From Accumulibacter sp. (lineage in GTDB: Bacteria > Pseudomonadota > Gammaproteobacteria > Burkholderiales > Rhodocyclaceae): a stretch of 64,000 nucleotides of DNA. The stretch covers positions 1-64,000 of the forward strand of contig NZ_JAMTDQ010000078.1 of assembly GCF_023806635.1 (NCBI RefSeq), read 5' to 3'. The notes beneath the pieces were generated by a model. That model did no database searches and had not been told where the DNA came from. It saw only the letters and a list, made by a program, of their open reading frames with translations. A program made the translations under genes and the position numbers. Below are positions 52,258 to 64,000 of the stretch, one piece after another; the stretch's first letter is position 1; each line of letters begins with the position of its first letter.

Positions 52258-52881
52258 ATGTGGCAACGCCAGAAACGAGAAATAGTCCCTGTCGGAGCGG
52301 ACGCGCTCCCCTATACTCGCCGCGCTCCTCGAAGACCCGGAGCGGCTGTTCTGTTCCTCGCCGGGCTCCTCGCGCTGCCCCGCTGCCTGCGCTGGATCGA
52401 CCGCCGTTGGACAGTGCCGACGACGGCCGATCGATCGCTGCCGGCCGCGCTCCTCGCCCGCCTGCAGGCGGTCATCGGCGTGCTGCGCGGCATCGGCGAG
52501 ACCGACCTGCTGCTGGCGCTGCTCCTGTCGATCGCCTTCCAGTTGATCGACATCGTCGTCGTCCAGACCATCGGCCGCGGGCTCGCCATCGACCTCGGCC
52601 TGCCGACCCTGCTGGTGACGATGCCGCTGGTCTACCTGGCGACGGTGCTGCCCCTGTCACCGGGCGGTCTCGGTGTACGCGAGGGAACGATGGCGCTCGT
52701 CCTCGCCCAGTCCGGCGTCAGCTCCTCGGCCGCCGCCCTGGTGGCACTGACGGTCTTCCTCAATCGCGTCCTCGTCGGCGCCGTCGGCGGCCTCGCCCAT
52801 CTCGCCGGCGGCAGCAGGCTGGCGGACGCCAGCGGCGGCGGCCAGCGCAATCCGCCTGCCGGCGGACGGCCGGGCGACTGA
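52258..52881 (+). pseudogene. Flippase-like membrane protein, 5' half missing
   Basis: The sequence from about 52320 on matches the second half of lysylphosphatidylglycerol-synthase-type flippases: ALLLSIAFQLIDIVVVQTIG, then ATVLPLSPGGLGVREGTMAL and VFLNRVLVGAVGG. A normal member has about 300-330 residues and eight or more helices; here only about the last 190 are recognisable and an ATG (52258) gives 207. The missing half coincides with the divergent start of the CHAT gene, 175 bp away, consistent with the CHAT-MBL pair having replaced it. Confidence 0.6.
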
Positions 52882-53110
52882 AGCGACGGCGGCTGCCGGC
52901 AACGGCAGCGAGCCATGCGGCGGCGCCGCGTCGTCGTGGGCAAGCGACCGGCGCCAGGCTCCTGCGCCCGCCTGCATCCCGGTCGTCGCAACCGCCCGGA
53001 GGACGCGGTCGCGCCATGCCGCTCGCGGCCGCCAGCCGCCAACGGCAACAAATGTTGCAGTGCAGCTTGCCAGACCCGAAATCCGCCTGTATGGTCACGC
53101 CTCGCCGTTT

Positions 53111-53126
53111 ATATCGTATACGATAT
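53111..53126. promoter_or_regulatory. 16-bp perfect palindrome, probable GntR operator
   Basis: ATATCGTATACGATAT is a perfect palindrome 16 bp before the regulator start. Its core TCGTATACGA fits the TNGTNNNACNA pattern of FadR-type GntR repressors, suggesting autoregulation and control of the liv genes. Confidence 0.65.
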
Positions 53127-53141
53127 TCGGAGTTTAGCCCC

Positions 53142-53840
53142 TTGCCGACGCCTTCAGCCCTCGAGTTGGTCGCTGCGCAGAAAGTGCCTCGCCTGAGCGC
53201 GTCGGATCATGTCGCTCAGACGCTGAAAAAGGCGATCGTCGATGGCCTGCTGCCGGCCGGAGAACTGCTGCGGCAGGACGAGATCGCCGCCCACTTCCAC
53301 GTCAGCAAGATTCCCGTTCGCGAAGCGCTGAAACACCTCGAGGCCAAGGGCCTCGTCACCTTCCTGCGCAACCGCGGCGTCGTCGTCGCCTCGCTCTCGG
53401 CGGCGGAGATCAACGAATACATGGAGATCCGCGCGCTGCTCGAGGCCCGCGCGGCACGCCTGGCGGCACCGCTGATCAGCCAGCCGACGATCGACGAGGC
53501 GCGCCAGCACCTGGAGGAATTCTCCCGCGCCGGTGACGGCCGCCGCTGGGGCGAGCTGAACTGGCTGTTCCACTCGACGCTCTATGCGGCAGCCGCGCGC
53601 CCGATCCTGCTCGGCGAGATCCGCTCGCTGTACAACCGGGTCGAGCGCTACGTGCGCGCCCTCCTTTCGGTCACCACCGAAATGCCGAAAACCAGGCAGG
53701 AACACGCCGAGATCCTCGACGCGTTCGCCCGCCGGGACCCCGACGCGGCGGCAGAACTCACTCGGGCGCACGTGCTCGATGCGGGTGCGTCACTCGTCAC
53801 CTATCTCAACGACCACCGTAACCAAGGAGGAAACACATGA
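53142..53840 (+). CDS. FadR-type GntR transcription regulator
   Basis: A 232-residue regulator. A winged HTH at residues 18-85 (HVAQTLKKAIVDGLLPAGEL, then HFHVSKIPVREALKHLEAKG, then VTFLRNRGVVV) precedes a helical FCD ligand domain (EIRALLEARAARLAAPLI, later EHAEILDAFARRD). The start is TTG at 53142, since the nearest upstream in-frame ATG (53091) lies across the palindromic operator. Its stop overlaps the livK start (ATGA). It presumably responds to an amino acid or organic acid handled by the following genes. Confidence 0.85.
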   Translation: MPTPSALELVAAQKVPRLSASDHVAQTLKKAIVDGLLPAGELLRQDEIAAHFHVSKIPVREALKHLEAKGLVTFLRNRGVVVASLSAAEINEYMEIRALLEARAARLAAPLISQPTIDEARQHLEEFSRAGDGRRWGELNWLFHSTLYAAAARPILLGEIRSLYNRVERYVRALLSVTTEMPKTRQEHAEILDAFARRDPDAAAELTRAHVLDAGASLVTYLNDHRNQGGNT

Positions 53841-54934
53841 AGAAGCACATCCTGGCAGCCAGTCTCGGGCTGCTCTCACTCGCCGCCACCAGCGTCTACG
53901 CCGACATCGTGGTCGCCATTGCCGGCCCGATGACCGGCCAGTATGCCTCGGCCGGCGACCAGATCCGCAAGGGCGCGGAAATGGCGATCGCCGACATCAA
54001 CGCCAAGGGCGGCGTCCTCGGCCAGAAGCTGAAACTCGAGGTCGGCGACGATGCCTGCGACCCGAAGCAGGCGGTCTCGGTGGCCAACACGATGGTCAAC
54101 AAGAAGATCAGCTTCATGCATGGCCACTGGTGTTCGAGCTCGACGATCCCCGCTTCCGACGTCTACAACGAGGCGCAGATCCCGATGGCGACGGTCTCGA
54201 CCAACCCGCAGGTGACCGAGCGCGGACTGAAGAACATCTTCCGCATCATGGGCCGCGATGACCAGCAGGGACTGGTCGCCGGCACCTTCCTCGCCGAGAA
54301 CTTCAAGGGCCAGAAGATCGCCGTTGTCGACGACAAGAGCGCCTACGGCAAGGGCCTCGCCGACGAGATCGCCAAGGCGATGGAAGCCAAGGGCGTCAAG
54401 CCGGCACTGCGCGAGTCGATCACCGCCGGCGAGAAGGACTACTCGGGCCTGGTCAGCAAGCTCAAGGCGGCCGGCGTCAGCGTCATGGCGTTCGGTGGCT
54501 ACCATACCGAAGTCGCCCTGATCCTGCGTCAGGCGCAGCAGGCGGGACTGAAGCTGACGGTCATGGGCGGCGACACGATGACCAATTCGGAACTCGTCAC
54601 CGCTGCCGGCCCGGCTGCCGACAACGTCATCTTCACCTTCGCGCCCGACCCGCGCAAGAACCAGGCGGCTGCCGGCGTGGTGAAGAAGTTCCGTGACGCC
54701 AAGGTCGAGCCCGAGGGCTACGTGATGTATGCCTACGCCGCCATGCAGCTGTTCGCCGAAGCGGCCACCAAGGCCAAGAGCACCAGGTATGCCGACATGG
54801 AGAAGGCGCTGCGTGAAGGCAGTTTCGACACCGTCATCGGCAAGCTCAGCTTCGACGGCAAGGGCGACAACAAGCTGCCGGGCTTCATGGTCTACCAGTG
54901 GAAGGGCGGCCAGTACGACTACGTCAAGAAGTAA
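53837..54934 (+). CDS. livK: Branched-chain amino acid ABC substrate-binding protein
   Basis: A 365-residue precursor with a signal peptide (MKKHILAASLGLLSLAATSVYA, cut before DIVV). The mature chain has the Leu/Ile/Val-binding hallmarks AIAGPMTGQYASAGDQIRKG, DDACDPKQAVSVANTMV and HGHWCSSSTIPASDVYNEA. The AGGAGG upstream is perfect. The matching permease and ATPase genes livHMGF lie 5 kb downstream behind putA and a low-GC insert. Which amino acid is bound cannot be decided. Confidence 0.93.
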   Translation: MKKHILAASLGLLSLAATSVYADIVVAIAGPMTGQYASAGDQIRKGAEMAIADINAKGGVLGQKLKLEVGDDACDPKQAVSVANTMVNKKISFMHGHWCSSSTIPASDVYNEAQIPMATVSTNPQVTERGLKNIFRIMGRDDQQGLVAGTFLAENFKGQKIAVVDDKSAYGKGLADEIAKAMEAKGVKPALRESITAGEKDYSGLVSKLKAAGVSVMAFGGYHTEVALILRQAQQAGLKLTVMGGDTMTNSELVTAAGPAADNVIFTFAPDPRKNQAAAGVVKKFRDAKVEPEGYVMYAYAAMQLFAEAATKAKSTRYADMEKALREGSFDTVIGKLSFDGKGDNKLPGFMVYQWKGGQYDYVKK

Positions 54935-54944
54935 GACCTTGGAC

Positions 54945-54984
54945 CGCCGCCGTGTCGCGCCCGGCCGGGCATCGCACGGCGGCG
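54945..54984 (+). terminator. Hairpin after livK without T-tract
   Basis: CGCCGCCGTG (54945-54954) pairs exactly with CACGGCGGCG (54975-54984); the loop contains a further CCCGGCCGGG. It is 11 bp past the livK stop. It probably trims expression of downstream genes rather than ending transcription. Confidence 0.4.
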
Positions 54985-55138
54985 CCCGCATCGCCCCGCC
55001 GCTGCGCCGGCCGCGTCGCAAACAGACCGGCGGCGCGGGCCGCCGGTCAGCAGGCAACGGCGACCACCGGCGGCCGGCGGCACCATGGCCGATCCCGCGC
55101 GACGCCCGCTGGCGTCGGCAACCCGACTGGACAGCAGC

Positions 55139-58100
55139 ATGAGCGAAGCCCACACCCCAGCCCGTACCCGACTCCTGCGCCAGCGGCTGCGCGAGTACCA
55201 CCGCATCGATGAAGCGCGGGTCGTCGATGAACTCGTCGCGCTCGCCCGCTGCAGCAGCTCCGAGCAGCAGGGAATCCACGCCCGGGCGGCACCCTTGGTG
55301 CAGACGGTGCGCGACAGCCGTCTCAAGACCGGCGGCATCGACGCCTTCCTCGCCACCTACGACCTCTCTTCACGTGAGGGCGTCGTCCTCATGTGTCTCG
55401 CCGAGGCGTTGCTGCGCATCCCCGACGCGGCAACCGTCGATCGCCTGATCCGCGACAAGATCGGCAACACCGAGTGGGAAAAGCGACTCGGCGCCTCGCA
55501 CAGTACTTTCGTCAACGCCGGCACCTGGGCGCTGATGCTTACCGGCCGCATCGTCAATCTCGACAACCAGGACCGCAATCTCGGCGGCACGCTGAAGCGG
55601 CTGGTCGCGCGCGCCGGCGAACCGGTGATCCGGCAGGCGGTGATCACCGCCATGCGCATCCTCGGCCGCCAGTTCGTCATGGGGCGCAACATCCACGAAG
55701 CGATCGAACGGGCGCGCGCTGCCGAGAAGGCCGGCTACCGCCATTCCTACGACATGCTTGGCGAGGCGGCGCGCAGCAGCGCCGACGCGCTGCGCTACTT
55801 CGAATCCTACAGCGACGCGATCGCCGCCATCGGCGACGCCGCCGCCGGCCGGCCGGCCTTCGAGGCGCCGTCGATCTCGATCAAGCTGTCGGCACTGCAC
55901 CCGCGCTACGAGGTCGCCAACGAGCGGCGCGTACGCCACGAGTTGCTGCCGGCGGTCAAGGAACTCGCCGTGCGCGCCAGGGCACGCAACATCGGCTTCA
56001 CGATCGACGCCGAGGAAGCCGATCGCCTCGAGATCTCGCTCGACCTCATCGAGGCGCTGGCGCTGGACTCCGAACTCGCCGGCTGGAACGGCCTCGGGCT
56101 CGCCGTCCAGGCGTACCAGAAACGCGCCCTGCCGCTGCTCGACTGGCTGGCCGACCTCGCCCATCGCGGCAGCCGGCGGCTGATGGTGCGCCTGTGCAAG
56201 GGCGCCTACTGGGACGCCGAGATCAAGCTGGCGCAGGAGCGCGGGCTCGTCGACTATCCCGTGTTCACCCGCAAGGTGTCGAGCGACCTCTCCTACCTCG
56301 CCTGTGCGCGCCGCCTGTTTGCCGATCCGCAGGCCTTCTACCCGGCTTTCGCGACGCACAACGCGCACACGCTGGCGGCCGTCGCCGAACTGGCGATCAG
56401 CGCCGGCGGCAGCGACGAATGGGAGTATCAGCGGCTGCACGGCATGGGCGAGGAACTGTACGACCAGATCGTCGGTGAGGACCGATGGGGGCGCGCCTGC
56501 CGCGTCTACGCGCCGGTCGGCAGCCATGAGGACCTGCTCGCCTACCTGGTTCGCCGCCTGCTCGAGAACGGCGCCAACTCATCGTTCGTCAATCGCATCG
56601 CCGACGCCGATCTGCCGATCGACACGCTGCTCGCCGACCCGGTCGACAAGGCCGCCGCACTGACGGACAAGCGGCAGACACGGATTCCCCTGCCGCGCCA
56701 CCTCTTCGGTGCCGAGCGCGCCAACAGCGAAGGACTGGACATGAACGACAAGACGACCCTCGAGGACCTGCGGCACGCGATCGAACACAGCACGCGCGTC
56801 AGCTACGTCGCCGCGCCGCTGATCGACGGCCGGGCGCGTGCCGGCGCCAGCCGAGCCGTGCGCTCGCCGAGCGACCAGCGCGACATCGTCGGCCTGGTGA
56901 TCGAGGCCGGCGAGGACGACGCCCGCCAGGCGCTGACGACGGCGCAGCAGGCCTTTCCGGAGTGGGAAGCGAAGCCGGCCGGCGAACGCGCAGCGGCACT
57001 GATGCGCGCCGCCGACCTGATGCAGGGACGCCTGCCGGAACTCGTCGCGCTGATTGTCCGCGAAGGCGGCCGGACGCAGGCCGACGCCGTCTCCGAGGTG
57101 CGCGAGGCGATCGACTTCTGCCGCTACTACGCCGCGCAGGCGAAGGAAAGGTTCTCCGCGCCGATCCTGCTGCCGGGCCCGACCGGCGAACGCAACAGCC
57201 TCTCGCTGCACGGCCGCGGCGTCTTCGTCTGCATCAGCCCGTGGAACTTCCCGCTCGCGATCTTCGTCGGCCAGGTCGCCGCGGCTCTGGCCGCCGGCAA
57301 CTGCGTCGTCGCCAAGCCGGCGGAGCAGACGCCGCTGGTGGCGGCGCTGGCGGTCGAGCTGCTGCACAGTGCCGGCATCCCGCCGGCGGCGCTTGCCTTC
57401 CTGCCCGGCGACGGGCGCATCGGCGCAGCGCTGGTCGGTGGCCGCGAGTGCGCCGGCGTCGCCTTCACCGGCTCGACCGAGGTGGCGCGCCTGATCGCCC
57501 GCACGCTCGCCGCCAGCGAGGGACCCTTGCTGCCGCTGATCGCCGAAACGGGCGGGCAGAACGCGCTGATCGCCGATTCCTCGGCGCTGCCGGAACAGGT
57601 CGTGCGCGATGTCGTCGCCTCGGCCTTCAACTCCGCCGGCCAGCGCTGCTCGGCGCTGCGCGTGCTGTTCATCCAGGCCGACATCGCCGACCGCGTCTGC
57701 GAATTGCTCGCCGGCGCCATGCAGGAACTGCGCATCGGCAACCCGGCCGACCTCGAAACCGACGTCGGGCCGGTGATCGACGAAGCGGCACGACAGGTGC
57801 TGCAGGCGCACGCGCGCTGGCTCGACAGCTTCGCGCAGCCGATCCACACCTGCAGCGTCGACGAGGAAGCGACGCGGCACGGCACCTTCTTCGCCCCGCG
57901 CGCCTACGAGATCGACAGCCTCGGCCGCCTCGAGCGCGAGGTCTTCGGGCCGATCCTGCACGTCATCCGCTGGCGCGCCGAGGACCTCGACGCCGTCTGC
58001 GCCGCCATCGCCGGGACCGGCTACGGCCTGACGCTGGGCATCCACAGCCGCATCGACGAGACCATCCAGCGCATCACCAGCCGCCTGCACGTCGGCAACA

Positions 58101-58294
58101 CCTACGTCAACCGGAACATCATCGGCGCCGTCGTCGGCGTGCAACCCTTCGGCGGCGAGGGCCTGTCGGGAACCGGGCCGAAGGCCGGCGGCCCGCACTA
58201 TCTCTACCGCTTCGCCTGCGAGCGCACGCTGAGCGTCGATACCACGGCCGCCGGCGGCAATGCCGGGCTGATGGCGCTCGACGAGGGAGAGTGA
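55139..58294 (+). CDS. putA: Bifunctional proline dehydrogenase / P5C dehydrogenase
   Basis: A 1051-residue PutA without the N-terminal ribbon-helix-helix DNA-binding domain. The FAD proline dehydrogenase (about 60-480) shows SIKLSALHPRYE, VRLCKGAYWDAEIKLAQERG and RRLLENGANSSFVNR. The aldehyde dehydrogenase (about 560-1010) has NFPLAIFVGQVAAALAAGN, AETGGQN and catalytic Cys in NSAGQRCSAL. It oxidises proline to glutamate. The start at 55139 (MSEAHTPART) is preferred to an ATG at 55085. It follows livK, so the Liv system may carry proline or an amino acid turned to glutamate. Confidence 0.93.
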   Translation: MSEAHTPARTRLLRQRLREYHRIDEARVVDELVALARCSSSEQQGIHARAAPLVQTVRDSRLKTGGIDAFLATYDLSSREGVVLMCLAEALLRIPDAATVDRLIRDKIGNTEWEKRLGASHSTFVNAGTWALMLTGRIVNLDNQDRNLGGTLKRLVARAGEPVIRQAVITAMRILGRQFVMGRNIHEAIERARAAEKAGYRHSYDMLGEAARSSADALRYFESYSDAIAAIGDAAAGRPAFEAPSISIKLSALHPRYEVANERRVRHELLPAVKELAVRARARNIGFTIDAEEADRLEISLDLIEALALDSELAGWNGLGLAVQAYQKRALPLLDWLADLAHRGSRRLMVRLCKGAYWDAEIKLAQERGLVDYPVFTRKVSSDLSYLACARRLFADPQAFYPAFATHNAHTLAAVAELAISAGGSDEWEYQRLHGMGEELYDQIVGEDRWGRACRVYAPVGSHEDLLAYLVRRLLENGANSSFVNRIADADLPIDTLLADPVDKAAALTDKRQTRIPLPRHLFGAERANSEGLDMNDKTTLEDLRHAIEHSTRVSYVAAPLIDGRARAGASRAVRSPSDQRDIVGLVIEAGEDDARQALTTAQQAFPEWEAKPAGERAAALMRAADLMQGRLPELVALIVREGGRTQADAVSEVREAIDFCRYYAAQAKERFSAPILLPGPTGERNSLSLHGRGVFVCISPWNFPLAIFVGQVAAALAAGNCVVAKPAEQTPLVAALAVELLHSAGIPPAALAFLPGDGRIGAALVGGRECAGVAFTGSTEVARLIARTLAASEGPLLPLIAETGGQNALIADSSALPEQVVRDVVASAFNSAGQRCSALRVLFIQADIADRVCELLAGAMQELRIGNPADLETDVGPVIDEAARQVLQAHARWLDSFAQPIHTCSVDEEATRHGTFFAPRAYEIDSLGRLEREVFGPILHVIRWRAEDLDAVCAAIAGTGYGLTLGIHSRIDETIQRITSRLHVGNTYVNRNIIGAVVGVQPFGGEGLSGTGPKAGGPHYLYRFACERTLSVDTTAAGGNAGLMALDEGE

Positions 58295-58378
58295 AGCACC
58301 AGCCGCGCTGGCAGGTTGCCCGCCCGCGTTCCCTTGTGGCACTCTGCAGCCATCTGATCACTCCATCGGGAGAAAGCC

Positions 58379-58603
58379 ATGTCCGCCACCGTTGAGGAAC
58401 TCGAGGCCGAAGTGCTGCGTCTGCCTGCTGTCCTACGCGCTCGCCTGGTGGAAAAGCTGATCGCCAGTCTTGACGTTGAGCCAGACGTTGAAAACGCCTG
58501 GGCTGAAGAAGTTGAAAAACGCGAGGGAGAGATTGAGAATGGAACGGTGACGCTGCTCCCAGGCGCTGAAGCGCTTTCCCGCTTGCGCGCCGAAATTCAG
58601 TGA
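58379..58603 (+). CDS. Addiction-module antitoxin (Unstab_antitox-like)
   Basis: A 74-residue protein resembling the PF09720 antitoxin family: VEELEAEVLRLPAVLRARLVEKLIASLD, then WAEEVEKREGEIENGTVTLLPGAEALSRLR. Such proteins neutralise RelE/ParE-type toxins. Here the toxin gene, whose GTG overlaps the stop, is only a stub, so the antitoxin is now orphan. Start at 58379 (MSATVEEL); GGGAGAAAG precedes it. Confidence 0.8.
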   Translation: MSATVEELEAEVLRLPAVLRARLVEKLIASLDVEPDVENAWAEEVEKREGEIENGTVTLLPGAEALSRLRAEIQ

Positions 58604-58665
58604 CTTCTTGGCTTCACCCGGAGGCGGAATCCGGGAGCAAAGCCGGCTTTCCATCGCAGAGTTGA
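58600..58665 (+). pseudogene. RelE/ParE-type toxin remnant
   Basis: From the GTG overlapping the antitoxin stop, the frame reads VTSWLHPEAESGSKAGFPSQ and ends at 58665 (21 residues). The WLHPEAE start is the usual opening of RelE/ParE toxins, which have about 95 residues, so nearly all of the toxin is gone. Confidence 0.6.
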
Positions 58666-58673
58666 ACAACATC

Positions 58674-59627
58674 ATGACCCCACAGACGACAGACAAGAGA
58701 CAAGCGGAGTTTGTACAGTGGATGCCGTACATACTCGACGCACTGCGGGAATTGAACGGATCGGCTACGCCGAGAGAGGTTTACAACTCGGTCGCCCGGC
58801 TTGCGCATGTTCCAGATGAAAAGCGATTTGCCAAACTCGGGAGTGGCAGTTTGCGGTTCCCGAATCAGGTCGCCTGGGCTCGTCAATATCTTGTTTGGGA
58901 AGGGCTACTGTCGTCACCAAAACACGGAATCTAGATGCTCACACCATCCAGCCAGTCACTCCACCTCACCTACGATCAAGCACGCGAAATAGCCAGAAAG
59001 TGGGGATCCATTCGTGCCGACAAACGGGCAGAAGCGCCGAAACCTCTGCCAGAATCTGTCGACGATCAGCCGTCTGTAACAAGTCCGCCGAACGGATATG
59101 CTGAAGAGTTACTCGTCCAACTCCAAGCGCTCTCATCCGAATCATTCGAGAAGTTTTGTGCCGATCTCCTCAAGCATCTCGGTCTAGAAAGAGTCAGAGT
59201 CACTGGGGGTACCGGTGACAACGGCATCGACGGCGAAGGATACCTTCCCTTGGGACCAATCGTCACAGCCAAAGTTGCCTTTCAATGCAAACGTTACTCC
59301 GGTCCGGTCTCTTCAGGAGAAGTGCAGGGTTTTCAGGGTGCTGTTGGCGATGCCGAGAAAGGAATCTTTTTCACCACAGGCTACTTCACTGACAATGCTC
59401 GGGATGCTGCCCGCCGTCCGGGTTGCAAACCCATCGAATTGATCGACGGCGATCGCTTGATCGAGCTGCTCGAAAAGTATGAGTTCGGTTTATTGCCAGC
59501 AAGGACCTACCAGATCGATTACAACCTGATGTCGAATTATGAAAAGGACCCAAAGAAGGCAGTCCACCTTCCGCTCGGCAATGACATCCAACGAACGCCT
59601 CGCAAACGACGGACATCTCCGTCGTGA
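58674..59627 (+). pseudogene. mrr: Mrr-type restriction endonuclease with in-frame amber stop
   Basis: Reading from the ATG at 58674, an Mrr-type winged-helix N-terminal domain (YILDALRELNGSATPREVYN, then RQYLVWEGLLSSPKHGI) meets a TAG at 58932-58934. In the same frame it continues LTPSSQSLHLTYDQARE and into an Mrr_cat endonuclease domain: GLERVRVTGGTGDNGIDGEG and VAFQCKRYSG, with the D-x(n)-QxK nuclease core. Family members commonly have a Trp (TGG) at the stop position (pattern GIWxLT), so a single change may be responsible. The second half could restart at the ATG at 58935. DNA is distinctly AT-richer than its surroundings, indicating transfer. Confidence 0.75.
59606..59625 (+). terminator. 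Hairpin at the mrr stop
   Basis: An 8-bp perfect stem (59606-59613 with 59618-59625, loop CATC) overlaps the mrr stop and is followed by a loose T-rich run (TTGTTTCT). Confidence 0.4.
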
Positions 59628-59963
59628 CATCTTGTTTCTACGGTCAGCATTGGCTACTCACTCCCAGTTCAAGACCGTAGGCTTGTTAGCGGAAGTCGTT
59701 CTTGCGCCAGCTGGTAAGAGGGATCCATGGTTATTGCGTGAATTTTGAAGAGCGTTAGCGCACTGAAAGCAGTTATCGATAAGAAATGGGCATTCGTGAG
59801 CAAGAAGCGTTTGGTGCTGTACCGCACTGGGGCAGTTGCAGCTATCCCGAAAGGCGAAGTACTCCTGAGAATCCGGAATAGATTTGCAAGATGCCCGAGT
59901 TACCGCTAGCCCAGTGAAGCCGCGTCACCTGCGGTCACGTCGCATGCAACAAGGAGAAGGATC
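59628..59963. other. Low-GC gap before livH (336 bp)
   Basis: No gene is recognised. The GC content is visibly lower than in flanking liv and putA genes and matches the mrr segment, so this is probably part of the same insert. GC rises again after about 59920. Any livHMGF promoter must lie here; TTGCAG at 59834 with GTACTC 17 bp on is a weak candidate. Confidence 0.45.
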
Positions 59964-63723
<3,760 letters not shown>

Positions 63724-63743
<20 letters not shown>

Positions 63744-64000
63744 GCAGGCAGGCGCGCCGCCACGCTGGCTACCCTTCCTCGTCCTCGCCGTCGGCCTGCT
63801 GGCGATCTCCTTCGGCGCCATCCTGGCACGCTTCGCGCAGGCCGAGGGGCTGCCGTCGCTGGCCATCGCGACACTGCGGCTGGGCCTCGCGGCGCTGATC
63901 ATCACGCCGCTCGCGCTCTGGCAATCGACGCGCACGCTGCGCGCGCTGGGCGCGCGGCAGGCGCTGCTCACCGCCGGCGCCGGCTTCTTTCTCGCGCTGC
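63724..64000 (+). CDS. EamA/DMT-family transporter, C-terminus beyond window edge
   Basis: The first 92 residues of a membrane protein that begins inside the livF gene (ATG at 63724). The visible part has a proline-rich start (MPPGPPEQAGAPPRWLP), one clear helix FLVLAVGLLAISFGAILARF, then AEGLPSLAIATLRLGLAALIITPLAL and the start of a third, matching the first EamA repeat. It is read from the same transcript as livHMGF, so it may export a related metabolite. The remaining two thirds is outside the window. Confidence 0.75.

Noticed and set aside
59539-59748. 69-codon plus-strand frame overlapping mrr
   Set aside because: Overlaps the mrr catalytic end in another frame with no family or ribosome-site support.

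Overview
The window is a high-GC (about two thirds G+C) proteobacterial chromosome segment. Protein content (duplicated Pst ATPases, Liv transport, propionyl-CoA enzymes, Fur-linked iron uptake, MASE1 kinase/FixJ-type regulator) and codon use point to a betaproteobacterium of the Rhodocyclales. A Candidatus Accumulibacter-like polyphosphate accumulator is my best guess; this is inference from gene content, not from a marker gene.

Layout. 1-3068 (minus): a TPR protein running off the left edge, built from almost identical 144-bp units, behind a P-loop ATPase. 3398-8945 (minus): pstS-phoU-pstC-pstA-pstB2-pstB1, a high-affinity phosphate operon whose two ATPases carry complementary defects and whose PhoU has an inactive phosphatase-like tail. 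9213-11406 (plus): MASE1 histidine kinase and response regulator. 11456-14871: a channel-like protein, an unknown membrane protein and a HAMP sensor without output domain. 14880-17441 (minus): both bacterial N-degron aminoacyl transferases (bpt, aat) behind an iron-type ABC ATPase; 17559-20254: the matching permease and binding protein with Fur-like sites. 20405-25390: NlpC/P60 peptidase, acryloyl-CoA reductase, a degenerate REC-GGDEF protein, and propionate-CoA ligase ending at a strong terminator.

25699-32696 is accessory: hipBA, then a minus-strand five-gene type III restriction-modification operon (HTH, Mod, zeta-like kinase, small protein, Res). 33000-37533 (minus): menE-menF-menD. 37636-41072: a secreted DUF4384-lysozyme fusion and a divergent HDOD-REC-GGDEF protein. 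41079-42428 is a decaying block bounded by an 88-bp inverted repeat pair and holding a frameshifted MEKHLA gene. 42435-48017: formaldehyde dehydrogenase, DUF1178 protein, tRNA-Leu and tRNA-Gly, CsgG-like lipoprotein, ThpR and two membrane proteins. 48047-52082 (minus): an MBL-fold hydrolase with a 956-residue CHAT (caspase-like) protein, abutting a flippase gene that has lost its 5' half.

53142-63743 (plus): GntR regulator, livK, putA, then livHMGF. A low-GC insert (58379-59963) with an orphan antitoxin, toxin stub and amber-interrupted mrr separates livK-putA from livHMGF. A DMT transporter runs off the right edge.

The most notable signals are the asymmetric PstB1/PstB2 pair, the PhoU-LMWP fusion, the CHAT-MBL pair and the ATPase/TPR locus with expandable repeats.
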